A DNA stretch of 64,000 nt from Agromyces sp. LHK192 (lineage in GTDB: Bacteria; Actinomycetota; Actinomycetes; Actinomycetales; Microbacteriaceae), in assembly GCF_004006235.1 (NCBI RefSeq), contig NZ_CP034753.1, positions 558,001 to 622,000 on the forward strand, written 5' to 3'. The position numbers were made by a program, and so were the translations under genes. A model generated the notes under the pieces. That model saw nothing but the letters and a program-made list of their open reading frames with translations, had not been told where the DNA came from and made no database searches. Shown in pieces: positions 9,661 to 18,715 of this stretch (positions within the stretch are counted from its first letter, which is position 1; the number at the start of each line of letters is the position of its first letter).

Positions 9661-9737
9661 CCGGATTCAGGAGATCGGAAGCTGCTCAGGACCGCAACCG
9701 CAGAAGCATCCTGAACCGCGACCGATCTCCTGAATCC
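9661..9737. repeat. Two-tier palindromic element, copy A
   Basis: Outer arms are a perfect 16-bp inverted repeat (GGATTCAGGAGATCGG at 9663-9678 against 9722-9737). Inside is a second 6-bp arm pair, TCAGGA (9686-9691) and TCCTGA (9709-9714), with a 17-base loop. The first 22 bases are identical to those of copy B at 32421. It fills the gap between the aldehyde dehydrogenase and amine oxidase genes, which run in the same direction. Confidence 0.8.
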
Positions 9738-9783
9738 AGGACTGCACCCACTCGAACGACCGCCCGACGGAAAGGCAACACCC

Positions 9784-11160
9784 ATGGAACGCATCGACTG
9801 CGACGTCGTCATCGTCGGGGCCGGCGCAGCCGGACTCACCGCCGCGAACCGCCTCAAGGCCGCCGGGCGGTCGGTCGTCGTGCTGGAGGCCCGCGACCGC
9901 GTCGGCGGCCGGCTCTGGACCGACGACGTCGACGGCGCGATGCTCGAGATCGGCGGCCAGTGGGTCTCGCCCGACCAGGACGCCCTGATCGAGACCCTCG
10001 CCGAACTCGGCCTCGAGACGTACGACCGGTACCGCGAGGGCAAGAACGTCTACATCGACCGGGACGGCAACCGCACGCTGTTCGAGGGCGAGATGTTCCC
10101 GGTCGCCAAGCGCACCGAGGACGAGATGGTCGACCTCATCGACAAGCTCGACGCACTCGTCGCCGAGATCGACCCGGATGCCCCGTGGGAGCACCCGCAG
10201 GCGAAGGAGCTCGACGAGATCTCGTTCGCCCACTGGCTCGAGACGCAGACCGACGACGACGAGGCGCGACTGAACATCGGCCTGTTCATCGCGGGCGCGA
10301 TGCTCACCAAGCCCGACCACGCGTTCTCGGCCCTGCAGGCGCTGCTCATGGCGGCATCCGCCGGTTCGTTCTCGCACCTCGTCGATGCCGACTTCATCCT
10401 CGACAAGCGCGTGATCGGCGGGCTCCAGCAGGTGCCGATCCTGCTCGCCGAGCAGCTCGGCGACGCGGTCAAGCTCGGTCAGCCGGTGCGCACCGTCCGC
10501 TGGGGCGGCGTCGACGCGGATGCCTCGGCCGGCGTCACCGTCGTCACCGACTCGCTCGAGGTGCATGCGCAGCGGGTCGTGCTGGCGCTCGCGCCCGTGC
10601 TGTACAGCCGCATCTCGTACGAGCCGCCGCTGCCGCGCCGGCAGCACCAGCTGCACCAGCACCTCTCGATGGGCTTCGTCATCAAGGTGCACGCGGTCTA
10701 CGAGACCCCGTTCTGGCGCGAGCAGGGCCTGTCGGGCACGGCCTTCAGCCCGTACGAGCTGAGCCACGAGGCGTACGACAACACGAACCACGGCGACACC
10801 CGCGGCACCCTCGTCGGCTTCGTCTCCGACGAGGAGGCCGACGGCGTCTTCACGCTGCCGGCCGAGGAGCGCAAGGCGCGCATCCTCGAGTCGCTGTCGC
10901 ACTACTACGGGCCCGAGGCGCTGAACCCCGTCGTCTACTACGAGAGCGACTGGGGCTCGGAGGAGTGGACCCGAGGCGCCTACGCGGCGAGCTTCGACAT
11001 GGGCGGCCTCGCACGCTACGGCGCCGACCTGCGCACGCCCGTCGGCCCGATCTCGTTCGCCTGCTCCGACATGGCGGGCAAGGGGTACCAGCACGTCGAC
11101 GGCGCGATCCGCATGGGCCGGCTCGTCGCCGACCGCCTGATCGAGGAGACGCGGCCGTGA
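9784..11160 (+). CDS. puo: Flavin amine oxidase, putrescine oxidase-like
   Basis: 458 residues. The N-terminal FAD-binding motif is VVIVGAGAAGLTAANRL, followed by ARDRVGGRLW and EIGGQWVSP, as in flavin monoamine oxidases; the C-terminal FAD-contacting region is ACSDMAGKGYQHVDGAI. It is closest in pattern to actinobacterial putrescine oxidases. It would oxidise putrescine to 4-aminobutanal with release of H2O2 and ammonia, giving the precursor of GABA used by the rest of the operon. A GGAAAGG element precedes the ATG. Confidence 0.82.
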   Translation: MERIDCDVVIVGAGAAGLTAANRLKAAGRSVVVLEARDRVGGRLWTDDVDGAMLEIGGQWVSPDQDALIETLAELGLETYDRYREGKNVYIDRDGNRTLFEGEMFPVAKRTEDEMVDLIDKLDALVAEIDPDAPWEHPQAKELDEISFAHWLETQTDDDEARLNIGLFIAGAMLTKPDHAFSALQALLMAASAGSFSHLVDADFILDKRVIGGLQQVPILLAEQLGDAVKLGQPVRTVRWGGVDADASAGVTVVTDSLEVHAQRVVLALAPVLYSRISYEPPLPRRQHQLHQHLSMGFVIKVHAVYETPFWREQGLSGTAFSPYELSHEAYDNTNHGDTRGTLVGFVSDEEADGVFTLPAEERKARILESLSHYYGPEALNPVVYYESDWGSEEWTRGAYAASFDMGGLARYGADLRTPVGPISFACSDMAGKGYQHVDGAIRMGRLVADRLIEETRP

Positions 11161-12047
11161 GCGAGGCGGCCGTGAGCGACCGCCGGATCCTCGTCGGCTA
11201 CACCGCCGACGACTCCGGGGCCGACGCCCTCGCGCTCGGCGCGCGCATCGCCGTCGCGAGCGAGGCGCTGCTCGAGGTCGTCATGGTGCTGCCCATCGAG
11301 GCGCGCGGCGGCGTCGTGCCCCGCGATCCGGCCTACGAACGTCACGTCAAGGAGCGCTCGCAGGGATGGCTGGCCGAGGCGTCCGCGGTCATCGGCGAGG
11401 CGCCGCAGTCGCTGCACATCCGGTACGCCGAGTCGTTCGCCGCGGGCCTCGTCGAGGCTGCGCACGAGTTCGACGCGTCGCTGATCGTCGTGGGCACCGC
11501 ACGCGGCGGCCTGTTCGGCCGCACCCGGCTCGGCTCGGTCGGCGAGGAGCTGCTGCACTCCTCCGACGTGCCGGTCGCCCTCGCGCCCGCCGGATCCCGC
11601 GAGGTGGCGCTGTCGCAGGGCGTCTCGCGCATCACCGCGGCCGTCGGCGGCACCCCGGGCGTCGTGCTCGAGGCATCCGTCGCGCTCGCCGCGGCCGTGC
11701 ACGCGCCGCTCCGGCTGCTGTCGCTGGTGCCCGTCGACCTGCCCGCGGGCGTCGACACCGGCCTGGTCGACCTGACGAGCGCGGCGGGCGCCCAGCGCGC
11801 GCTCGACGAGGCCCGCGCGACCCTCCCCGCGGGGGTCGAGGCGACCGCGACGATCGCGACCGGCGACACCATCGAGGCATCCGTGAAGGCCCTCGACTGG
11901 CACGCCGGCGAGCTCGTCGTCGTCGGTTCGAGCCGCCTCGCGGCGCCTGCCCGACTGTTCCTCGGTTCGACCGCATCGAAGATGCTGCGCGAACTCCCGG
12001 TGCCGCTGATCGTGGTGCCCCGCACGACCCGGAAGACGGAGCGATGA
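11157..12047 (+). CDS. Universal stress protein, tandem UspA domains
   Basis: 296 residues from the GTG at 11157, which overlaps the amine oxidase stop (GTGA); a second GTG at 11172 is an alternative. There are two Usp domains. Each ends with the nucleotide-binding glycine motif: GTARGGLFGRTRLGSVGEEL in the first and GSSRLAAPARLFLGSTASKM in the second. Tandem Usps of this type usually bind ATP. Its coupling on both sides to an oxidase and a permease suggests that it modulates transport or handles oxidative stress from the oxidase; this is inference. Confidence 0.85.
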   Translation: MSEAAVSDRRILVGYTADDSGADALALGARIAVASEALLEVVMVLPIEARGGVVPRDPAYERHVKERSQGWLAEASAVIGEAPQSLHIRYAESFAAGLVEAAHEFDASLIVVGTARGGLFGRTRLGSVGEELLHSSDVPVALAPAGSREVALSQGVSRITAAVGGTPGVVLEASVALAAAVHAPLRLLSLVPVDLPAGVDTGLVDLTSAAGAQRALDEARATLPAGVEATATIATGDTIEASVKALDWHAGELVVVGSSRLAAPARLFLGSTASKMLRELPVPLIVVPRTTRKTER

Positions 12048-13612
12048 CGCACCAGCACCCAGGCGAGAGCCGTCCCGAGCCCCACGCCCCGCTCACCCAG
12101 GCGTCGGCCACCCTCGACGGCGAGGCCGGACTCTCGAAGAAGGGCCTCTCGGCCGGATCGGTCGGCCTCATCGGCGCGATCGTCATCGGCATCTCCTGCA
12201 TCGCGCCCGCGTACACGCTGACCGGCTCCCTCGGCCCGACGGTGGCCGAGGTCGGCACGCAGCTGCCCGCGATCTTCCTGCTCGGGTTCATCCCGATGCT
12301 GCTCGTCGCGTTCGGCTACCGCGAGCTCAACAGCGCGATGCCCGACTCCGGCACGTCGTTCACGTGGGCGACGCGCGCGTTCGGCCCGTGGGTCGGCTGG
12401 ATGGCCGGCTGGGGCCTCATCGCCGCGACCGTCGTGGTGCTGTCGAACCTCGCGGGCATCGCGGTCGAGTTCTTCTACCTCGCGCTCGCGCAGGCGTTCA
12501 ACAACCCCGACATCGCGGAGCTCGTCGGCAACCCGTTCGTGAACGTCGCGACGTGCCTGGTGTTCATCCTCGGGGCGACGCTCATCTCGTACCGCGACAT
12601 GCAGACGACCCAGAAGGTGCAGTACTGGCTCGTCGGGTTCCAGCTGCTCGTGATGATCGGCTTCGGCGTCGCCGCGTTCTGGCACGTCGCGAACGGCACC
12701 GCGTTCGACCCGACGCAGGTCGAGCTCAGCTGGTTCAACCCGTTCGAGGTCGGCTCGTTCACCGCGGTCGTCGCGGGCCTGTCGGTGTCGCTGTTCGTGT
12801 TCTGGGGCTGGGACGTGACCCTAACCATGAACGAGGAGACGAAGGGGTCGAACTCGACGCCGGGCAAGGCTGCGACGCTCACCGTCACGATCGTCGTCGC
12901 GATCTACCTGTTCGTCGCGATGGGCGCGCTCGCCTTCGCCGGCATCGGCGACACGGGCGTCGGCCTCGGCAACCCCGAGATCCAGGAGAACGCGTTCTTC
13001 TACCTCGCGGGCCCGATCCTCGGACCGCTCGCCATCCTGATGTCGCTCGCGGTGCTGTCGAGCTCGGCGGCGTCGCTGCAGTCGACCTTCGTCTCGCCGG
13101 CGCGCACGCTGCTCGCGATGGGCCACTACGGCGCCCTGCCCGAGAAGTTCGCGCGCGTCAGCCCGCGCTTCTTCACGCCCGGGTACGCGACCGTCGTGTC
13201 GGCGATCGTGGCGGCCGCGTTCTACGCGATCATGCGCGTCGTCAGCGAGGACGTGCTGTGGGACACCATCACGACCCTCGGCATGATGATCTGCTTCTAC
13301 TACGGGCTGACGGCGTTCGCGGCGGTCTGGTACTTCCGGAAGACCTGGTTCGCGAGCGCGCGCAACGCGTTCTTCCGGCTGTTCGCGCCGCTCATCGGCG
13401 GGCTCATCCTCACCGTGCTGTTCGTCATCACGCTGGTCGACAGCATGGATCCCGACTACGGCTCGGGCTCGAACATCGGCGGCGTCGGCCTCGTGTTCAT
13501 CCTCGGCGTCGTGATCCTCGGGGTCGGCGTCGTGATCATGGTCTGGCAGCGGTTCAAGCGCCCGGAGTTCTTCCGCGGCGAGCGGCTGTCGAAGGACGTG
13601 GCGAAGGCGTAG
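12044..13612 (+). CDS. APC-family amino acid/polyamine permease
   Basis: 522 residues with about twelve membrane segments after a ~40-residue hydrophilic N-terminus. SVGLIGAIVIGISCIAPAY near residues 40-58 is the APC-family first helix. FVFWGWDVTLTMNEE in the sixth region matches putrescine/amino acid importers. The start overlaps the Usp stop (ATGA). By context it is the likely uptake system for putrescine or GABA used by this operon. Confidence 0.88.
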   Translation: MTHQHPGESRPEPHAPLTQASATLDGEAGLSKKGLSAGSVGLIGAIVIGISCIAPAYTLTGSLGPTVAEVGTQLPAIFLLGFIPMLLVAFGYRELNSAMPDSGTSFTWATRAFGPWVGWMAGWGLIAATVVVLSNLAGIAVEFFYLALAQAFNNPDIAELVGNPFVNVATCLVFILGATLISYRDMQTTQKVQYWLVGFQLLVMIGFGVAAFWHVANGTAFDPTQVELSWFNPFEVGSFTAVVAGLSVSLFVFWGWDVTLTMNEETKGSNSTPGKAATLTVTIVVAIYLFVAMGALAFAGIGDTGVGLGNPEIQENAFFYLAGPILGPLAILMSLAVLSSSAASLQSTFVSPARTLLAMGHYGALPEKFARVSPRFFTPGYATVVSAIVAAAFYAIMRVVSEDVLWDTITTLGMMICFYYGLTAFAAVWYFRKTWFASARNAFFRLFAPLIGGLILTVLFVITLVDSMDPDYGSGSNIGGVGLVFILGVVILGVGVVIMVWQRFKRPEFFRGERLSKDVAKA

Positions 13613-13640
13613 CTCCCAGGCCGTCGGACGTCACACGCGA

Positions 13641-13668
13641 CCGCCCGCCGGCGACACCCGGCGGGCGG
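13641..13668 (+). terminator. Hairpin terminator after the putrescine/GABA operon
   Basis: Perfect 11-bp stem CCGCCCGCCGG (13641-13651) with CCGGCGGGCGG (13658-13668) and a 6-base loop, followed by TTCCGCTT. It lies 28 bases after the permease stop. Confidence 0.7.
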
Positions 13669-13786
13669 TTCCGCTTGCGGGCACGGCCCCGTACATCGGA
13701 ACCACGAGATGGCGCCGGAACCCGCGCATGCGCGGCTCGAACGCCACTCCGTGGTTCGAACGGTCGAGCGACGCAGACCTCGTCGG

Positions 13787-14296
13787 TCAGCGGGCGGCGC
13801 GGCGGGCGAGCCCGGCGATGCCCGCGATGAGCAGCAGCGCGCCGACCGCGACGACGAGCACGAGGCCCAGGCCGGCGGGCGAGAGCTGCGCCCACCACAT
13901 GATCGCGTCGTCGCGTCGTACCGGGTCGACCAGCACGGCGAGCAGGCCCGCCGCGATCGCGGCGAATACGAGTCCCCAGATGATGCCCGCCCAGCGGATC
14001 CGCGGGCCGCTCGCGGCGACGGATGCCTCGGGCGCTGCGGCGGATGTCCCGGACTGCGCGGATGTCCCGGACTGCGCGGATGCCCCATGGTGCGCGGATG
14101 CCCCATGGTGCGCGGATGCCCCGTGGTGCGCCGGTGCGCCGAGCTGCGCCGAGGTCCCGTGGTGCGCCGCCTGCGCGATATGCGCGGGCTGCGCCGCCTG
14201 CGCCGCCTGCGCGGTCTGCGCCGCCTGGGCGGGCGGAGGCACGAGCGGCGTCGTCGGCTCGCCGTCGGGCAGCGGTCGGGTGGTGTCGTCGCTCAT
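13787..14296 (-). CDS. Small membrane protein with Ala/His/Ser repeat N-terminus
   Basis: 169 residues. The N-terminal ~105 residues are low complexity: AQA-type triplets, then about seven six-residue units of the type AHHGAS or AQSGTS encoded by an 18-bp tandem repeat. The C-terminal part has two membrane helices (about 110-130 and 145-165). No family is recognised. Its ATG is two bases after the stop of the PspC-domain gene, so they form an operon, probably in envelope sensing. Confidence 0.65.
   Translation of the reverse strand: MSDDTTRPLPDGEPTTPLVPPPAQAAQTAQAAQAAQPAHIAQAAHHGTSAQLGAPAHHGASAHHGASAHHGASAQSGTSAQSGTSAAAPEASVAASGPRIRWAGIIWGLVFAAIAAGLLAVLVDPVRRDDAIMWWAQLSPAGLGLVLVVAVGALLLIAGIAGLARRAAR
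14040..14165 (+). repeat. 18-bp tandem repeat (about 7 units) in a coding region
   Basis: Seven consecutive 18-base units begin at 14040: two GCGGATGTCCCGGACTGC, two GCGGATGCCCCATGGTGC, one with a single change, and two more diverged. Because 18 is a multiple of three, unit gain or loss keeps the frame and adds or removes six residues of the overlapping gene on the minus strand. A 9-bp TGCGCCGCC-type repeat follows to about 14228. Confidence 0.85.
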
Positions 14297-14297
14297 G

Positions 14298-15958
14298 TCA
14301 CAGCTCCTCGTCGCTCTGGACGATCGTGATGCGGGTCGCGCCCGCGCGGATGGTCAGGTGGGCGTCCTCGACGCCCGCTTCGAGTCCCGGGCCGATCTCG
14401 CGGTGCCAGGTGCTCACGCTGTCGCGACCGGCGGTGAGCTGCATCCCGTCGAAGTACTGCCACTCGCCGCCACCGTCGCCCCCCACGACGCGTGCGAGTT
14501 CGACGAAGCACGAGCCGCACTCGACGTCGAGCGAGAGGCGGGTGCCCTCCGCCACGGCGACCGTGATCGAACCTGCGCCCTGCAGCACCGTCATCCGCGG
14601 CGTGCCGGGGCGGTCGGCGGCCGCCTCGTCGAGCGTGAGGCGCAGGTCGCCGACGGGCTGCACGACCGTCGCGGTGCGCACCGCCCCGCCGTCGTTCGCC
14701 CACGCGAACTCGGTGCGCGGTCCGGTCGCCGTGCCGAGCGTGGCGACGAGCAGCACCACGGTGGCGAATCCGAGGAATCCGCTTCGGCGGCGCAGCACGC
14801 CGGCCAGCACCATCGACAGCGCGGTCACGAGCGCCGCCGCGGCCAGGCCGATGGGCAGCGCCCACTCGACGCTCGTCGAGGAGGCCAACGCCGTGAACGA
14901 GCCGATGGCGCCCGCGAGCATCGCGGCGCCGAACGTCGCCACCACGAAGGCGAAGCTCGTCCGCGGGCGGGTGCGCCGGCGCTCGGCGCGCGCGGCCTCG
15001 GCCTGCGCCTGGAGGGCGACGGCGGCCGCGCGGCTCTCCGCGGCGACCTGTGCGCGGGCCGCGCGGTTCGCCTCGGCCTGCGACCGCTTCCACGCGTCCA
15101 GGTCGGCCTTCCACGCGTCGTACTGGACGCGCCAGGCATCGTACTCCGGCGTGCCGTAGCCGCCCGCGGGCGGTTGCGGCGGCCCGGGCGGGGCCTCGGC
15201 GGCGGTTCCGTCCGCGGCCGACACCCCGGCTGCCGCGGCGCCTGCGCTCGCCGCCGCGGTCCGGGTTCCGGTTGCCGCGGTCGCGGTCGCGGTCGCGTTC
15301 GCGTCCGCCTGCGACGAGGGTCCGCTGCCGTCGGAAGGCGAAGCCGTGCCGCCGCCCTGCGCCGCTGCGTCGGCGCGGGCCCGGCGCACGACCCAGACGA
15401 TGAACCAGGCGATCGCGCCGAGTCCGACGAGCGTCCAGAAGACGGGCCACCAGTTGAGGCCGAGCGGGTTGAACACGTCGAACCACGGGCCGTCCCACGC
15501 GAACGGCGCCCACGGTGCCCAGCCCCACGGCACGAGTCCGACGAGCACGAAGATGCCGATGCCGACGAGGGCGTTGTCGAACACGCCCCGGATCGTCTGC
15601 TCGAGGTGGATGCGGCCGTGCTCGTCGGGCAGCAGCAGCCACGCGATGCCGTACGCGAGGAACACGGGTGCGCCGAACAGCGCGAACACCACGAGCACGC
15701 CGCGCACGATCATCGGGTCGATGCCCAGGCGCGCGGCGATGCCGGCGGCGACGCCGCCGATCCACCCGGGCGTGCGGGGCAGCTTCAGCGAGCGGAGCCA
15801 GTCGAAGAAGCCGGTGCCCGAGCCGGCTGCCCGGGCGCGGGTGCCCCTGGCGCGGGTGCCCCGGGCGCGGAGGCCCCGGGCGGTGGCGGCGGCGCAGGTG
15901 CGGGCGTCTCGTCGCCCGGCTGCTGCTCGCTGGTGGGCGGCGCGGAGTTCGTGGTCAT
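14298..15958 (-). CDS. PspC-domain membrane protein, apparent single-base frameshift near 15822-15828
   Basis: Two frames must be joined to give a normal protein. The ATG at 15958 follows GAGGT and encodes a Pro/Gly/Ala N-terminus with APGAP repeats, typical of actinobacterial PspC proteins, but this frame stops at 15785. The PspC domain (GFFDWLRSLKLPRTPGWIGG, then GIAARLGIDPMIVRG) continues in another frame to 14298. Adding one C at the CCGG near 15825 joins them. The rest has four or five membrane segments, a Q/A-rich cytoplasmic linker and a C-terminal LiaF/DUF2154-like part. The neighbouring kinase also has a PspC domain. Either a sequencing error or a recent mutation in a repeat-rich tract explains the shift. 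Confidence 0.7.
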
Positions 15959-16072
15959 ACCTCGATGCTGGCGCGCCGCGGCGGCCACCCGCCATGGGGT
16001 ATCACCCTGATCCGACCCTGATTCGTCCGTCGCGACCCGCCGGGGGAGGCATCCGGGTGGTTGGATCGAGGC

Positions 16073-17239
16073 ATGTCCACCGCCTCGACGGCGCCGCGGC
16101 TCACCCGTCGGCGCGACTGCTGGATCGCCGGCGTCGCGTCGGGCCTGGCCGACCACCTCGGGTGGCCGGTGCCGGCGGTGCGCGCCGCGTTCGTCGGCGC
16201 GGCCCTGCTGGGCGGCGCCGGGCTCCTGCTGTACGCGTGGCTCTGGGCGTTCGCGCCGTGGGACGAACCAGCGGCGGATGACCCCGGCGACCGCGTCGTA
16301 CGCCGGGCGCCCGTCGCGTGGATCCTCGTCGGAGCCGAGGTCGGGGCGCTCGCGCTCGGCGCGTTCGAGGTGGTGGTGCTCGGCCGCGGCTGGTCGCCGA
16401 TCGTGCTCGCCGCGATCCCCGCCGCGGTCGCGGCCGGTGCGTGGGCGACCCTCGTCGACCGTGCCGATCCCGATCGCGGACCGCGTCACGAGCAGACCGT
16501 GCGCGCGGTGGCATCCGCCGGACTCATCCTGCTGGGACTCGCTGCGACCCTCGCCGCGGGCTCCAGCCTGGAGGGCACGCTGCTCGCGGTGCTCTGCGTG
16601 ATCGGCGTCGGCCTCGTCTACGCGCCGTCGCTCATCACGGTGTGGCGCAACCTCACCGACGAGCGGGTGCGCCGCATCCGCGACGAGCAGCGCAGCGAGA
16701 TGGCGGCGCACCTGCACGACTCGGTGCTGCAGACGCTCGCGCTGATCCAGAATCGCGCGGGCGCGTCGAGCGAGGCCGGGCGGCTCGCGAGGGCGCAGGA
16801 GCGGGAGCTCCGCAGCTGGCTGTACGAGGGGGATGCCCCGGCCGACAGCGATCTCGCGACCGACCTGCGCGACTACGCCGCGGCGCTCGAGCTCGACTAC
16901 CCGGTACGGATCGAGGTCGTCGCGGTCGGCATCTCCGAGGAGCGCGCGAGCGGCGAGCTGGCCGCGGCGGCACGCGAGGCGATGCTGAACGCGGCGCGGC
17001 ACGCCGGTGGAGAGGTGTCGGTGTACCTCGAGGGATCCGACCGCGCGGTCGACGTGTACGTGCGCGACCGCGGCCCCGGGTTCGACCCCGCGGCGGTGCC
17101 CACCGACCGACTCGGGGTGCGCGAGTCGATCATCGGCCGGATGCGACGCGCCGGCGGCAGCGCGACGGTGCGGTCGGGCGCCGGCGGCGAGGGCACCGAG
17201 GTGCACCTGCGATTCGAGACGGAGGTCGCCCGTGGCTGA
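16073..17239 (+). CDS. Sensor histidine kinase with N-terminal PspC domain
   Basis: 388 residues. An N-terminal PspC-like segment (RDCWIAGVASGLADHLGWPV) is followed by about five membrane helices. The phosphoacceptor histidine lies in MAAHLHDSVLQTL, as in NarL/LiaS-type HisKA_3 kinases, and the HATPase has EAMLNAARHAGG and DRGPGFDP. It is divergent from the PspC gene and overlaps the response regulator start by eight bases. It probably senses envelope stress. The ATG at 16073 is preferred, with GATCGAGG just upstream. Confidence 0.88.
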   Translation: MSTASTAPRLTRRRDCWIAGVASGLADHLGWPVPAVRAAFVGAALLGGAGLLLYAWLWAFAPWDEPAADDPGDRVVRRAPVAWILVGAEVGALALGAFEVVVLGRGWSPIVLAAIPAAVAAGAWATLVDRADPDRGPRHEQTVRAVASAGLILLGLAATLAAGSSLEGTLLAVLCVIGVGLVYAPSLITVWRNLTDERVRRIRDEQRSEMAAHLHDSVLQTLALIQNRAGASSEAGRLARAQERELRSWLYEGDAPADSDLATDLRDYAAALELDYPVRIEVVAVGISEERASGELAAAAREAMLNAARHAGGEVSVYLEGSDRAVDVYVRDRGPGFDPAAVPTDRLGVRESIIGRMRRAGGSATVRSGAGGEGTEVHLRFETEVARG

Positions 17240-17906
17240 GCCCATCCCGCCCCTTCGCGTCGTCGTCGTCGACGACCACTCGATCTTCCGGTCGGGGCTG
17301 CGCGCCGACCTCGACACGACGATCGACGTCGTCGGCGAGGCATCCGATGTGCCGTCGGCGATCGAGGTCGTCCTGCGCGAGCGACCCGACGTGGTCCTGC
17401 TCGACGTGCACCTGCCCGGCGGGTCCGACACCGGCTCGACCGGCGGCGCCGAGGTGCTGCGCCGGGCTGCGCCGCAGGTGCCCGCGACGAGGTTCCTCGC
17501 GCTCAGCGTCTCCGACCAGGCCGAGGACGTCGTCGGCGTCATCCGCGCCGGTGCCCGCGGCTACATCACGAAGGGCGCCTCCGGCGCCGAGGTGAGCCGG
17601 GCCGTGCACGCCGTCGCGGGCGGCGACGCGGTGTTCTCGCCCCGGCTCGCGGGCTTCGTGCTCGACGCGTTCGGCGCGGCCGTCGGCGAGACCGCGGCCG
17701 CCGACGACGAACTCGACCGGCTGTCGGCCCGCGAGCAGGAGGTCATGCGACTCATCGCCCGCGGGTACGCCTACAAGGAAGTCGCGGCGACCCTCTTCAT
17801 CTCGACCAAGACCGTCGAGACCCACGTGTCGAGCGTGCTGCGCAAGCTCCAGCTGTCGAGCCGACACGAGCTGACCGCGTGGGCGAGCGCGCGCAAGCTG
17901 CTGTAA
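17232..17906 (+). CDS. Response regulator, NarL/LuxR family
   Basis: 224 residues. The receiver has the acidic pocket VVVVDDHSIF, the phosphoacceptor aspartate in VVLLDVHLPGG and the lysine in YITKGAS. The C-terminal LuxR helix-turn-helix (LSAREQEVMRLIARG ... STKTVETHVSSVLRKL) binds DNA. The GTG at 17232 overlaps the kinase gene, so the pair is translationally coupled. Likely targets are the divergent pspC genes. Confidence 0.9.
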   Translation: MAEPIPPLRVVVVDDHSIFRSGLRADLDTTIDVVGEASDVPSAIEVVLRERPDVVLLDVHLPGGSDTGSTGGAEVLRRAAPQVPATRFLALSVSDQAEDVVGVIRAGARGYITKGASGAEVSRAVHAVAGGDAVFSPRLAGFVLDAFGAAVGETAAADDELDRLSAREQEVMRLIARGYAYKEVAATLFISTKTVETHVSSVLRKLQLSSRHELTAWASARKLL

Positions 17907-17945
17907 CCCCTCGCGCCGATCAGGCGACGCGCAGGTCGCTCGGAT

Positions 17946-18551
17946 TCAGATGAACGGGTCGTCCGGCATGCGCCCCTTGCCCCACGTGTGCCAGTTCTTG
18001 TGCCGTGATCGGGGCGATCGTGCGGCCCTTCGCCGCCATGGGGTGAGCGCCCGCCCCACCACGCGGAACGAGCTGCCGAATCGCGCGCCGCGGAGGAAAT
18101 CGATGCTGGCGGCGACGAACACGAAGGCGACGGCGAAGCCGACGCCTATGCCGACCATGTCGGCGGGACTGACCTCCCAGTGGGCGAACACCGGCAGCGG
18201 GGCATCCTCGGTGGCGGCATCGCCCGAAGCCGCCGTATTCGCCGCCCATTGCCGTACCTCGGTGAGCACGAGCCCGCCGAATCCCCACGTGATCACGATC
18301 GCGCCGTACATGAACGCCACGCCCACGACGGAGTCGAACGACGACATCTCCTCACGGTGGGATCGAAGACGGATCGCCTGCCATTCGACCTCGTGCTGCC
18401 ACCGCTCCTTCTCGGGGCCGTCAGGCAGTGCACTGTAGATGTCGAGGTCGCGCTTGAGCCAGCGTGCCCACCTGACTTGCGGGAGCACCCAGCTCAACGC
18501 CGCTGCGACGACGACCGAGGCGATGACGGGGAGGATGCCCGTGACATCCAT
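17946..18551 (-). CDS. Hypothetical membrane protein
   Basis: 201 residues from the ATG at 18551, which follows GGAGG at a good distance; the longer frame to 18650 is less likely. There is an N-terminal helix (residues 4-22), a basic/acidic cytoplasmic stretch (EKERWQHEVEWQAIRLRSHREE), and two further helices near 80-100 and 135-157. No family is recognised. Its codon use is slightly less GC-extreme than that of its neighbours. Confidence 0.6.
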   Translation of the reverse strand: MDVTGILPVIASVVVAAALSWVLPQVRWARWLKRDLDIYSALPDGPEKERWQHEVEWQAIRLRSHREEMSSFDSVVGVAFMYGAIVITWGFGGLVLTEVRQWAANTAASGDAATEDAPLPVFAHWEVSPADMVGIGVGFAVAFVFVAASIDFLRGARFGSSFRVVGRALTPWRRRAARSPRSRHKNWHTWGKGRMPDDPFI

Positions 18552-18715
18552 ACCGACCTCCGGTTCGCCGGTGGGTGGGAGACTGCGACGGCCGGCCCGT
18601 TCGAACGCGGCACTACGTGAAGGTTGCCCCCACCCGGCCCGCGCGGTCAAGCAATGCGATCGGTGAGCGACGGCAGGCGGTTGCGGCGGCCGCTGCGGGT
18701 GGGCATCGTGGGGCC

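Noticed and set aside
9661..9737. Copy A as a simple terminator within the polyamine operon
   Set aside because: A terminator between gabD and the oxidase would split a coherent operon, there is no T-tract, and 22 identical bases recur in copy B at 32421.
14040..14165. CRISPR-like array
   Set aside because: The units are 18 bp, adjoin without unique spacers, and are coding.
15785..15995. Start of the PspC protein at the ATG at 15995
   Set aside because: That N-terminus is Arg-rich and unlike family members, and no Shine-Dalgarno or TANNNT box stands before it; the ATG at 15958 in the other frame has both the expected composition and a Shine-Dalgarno.
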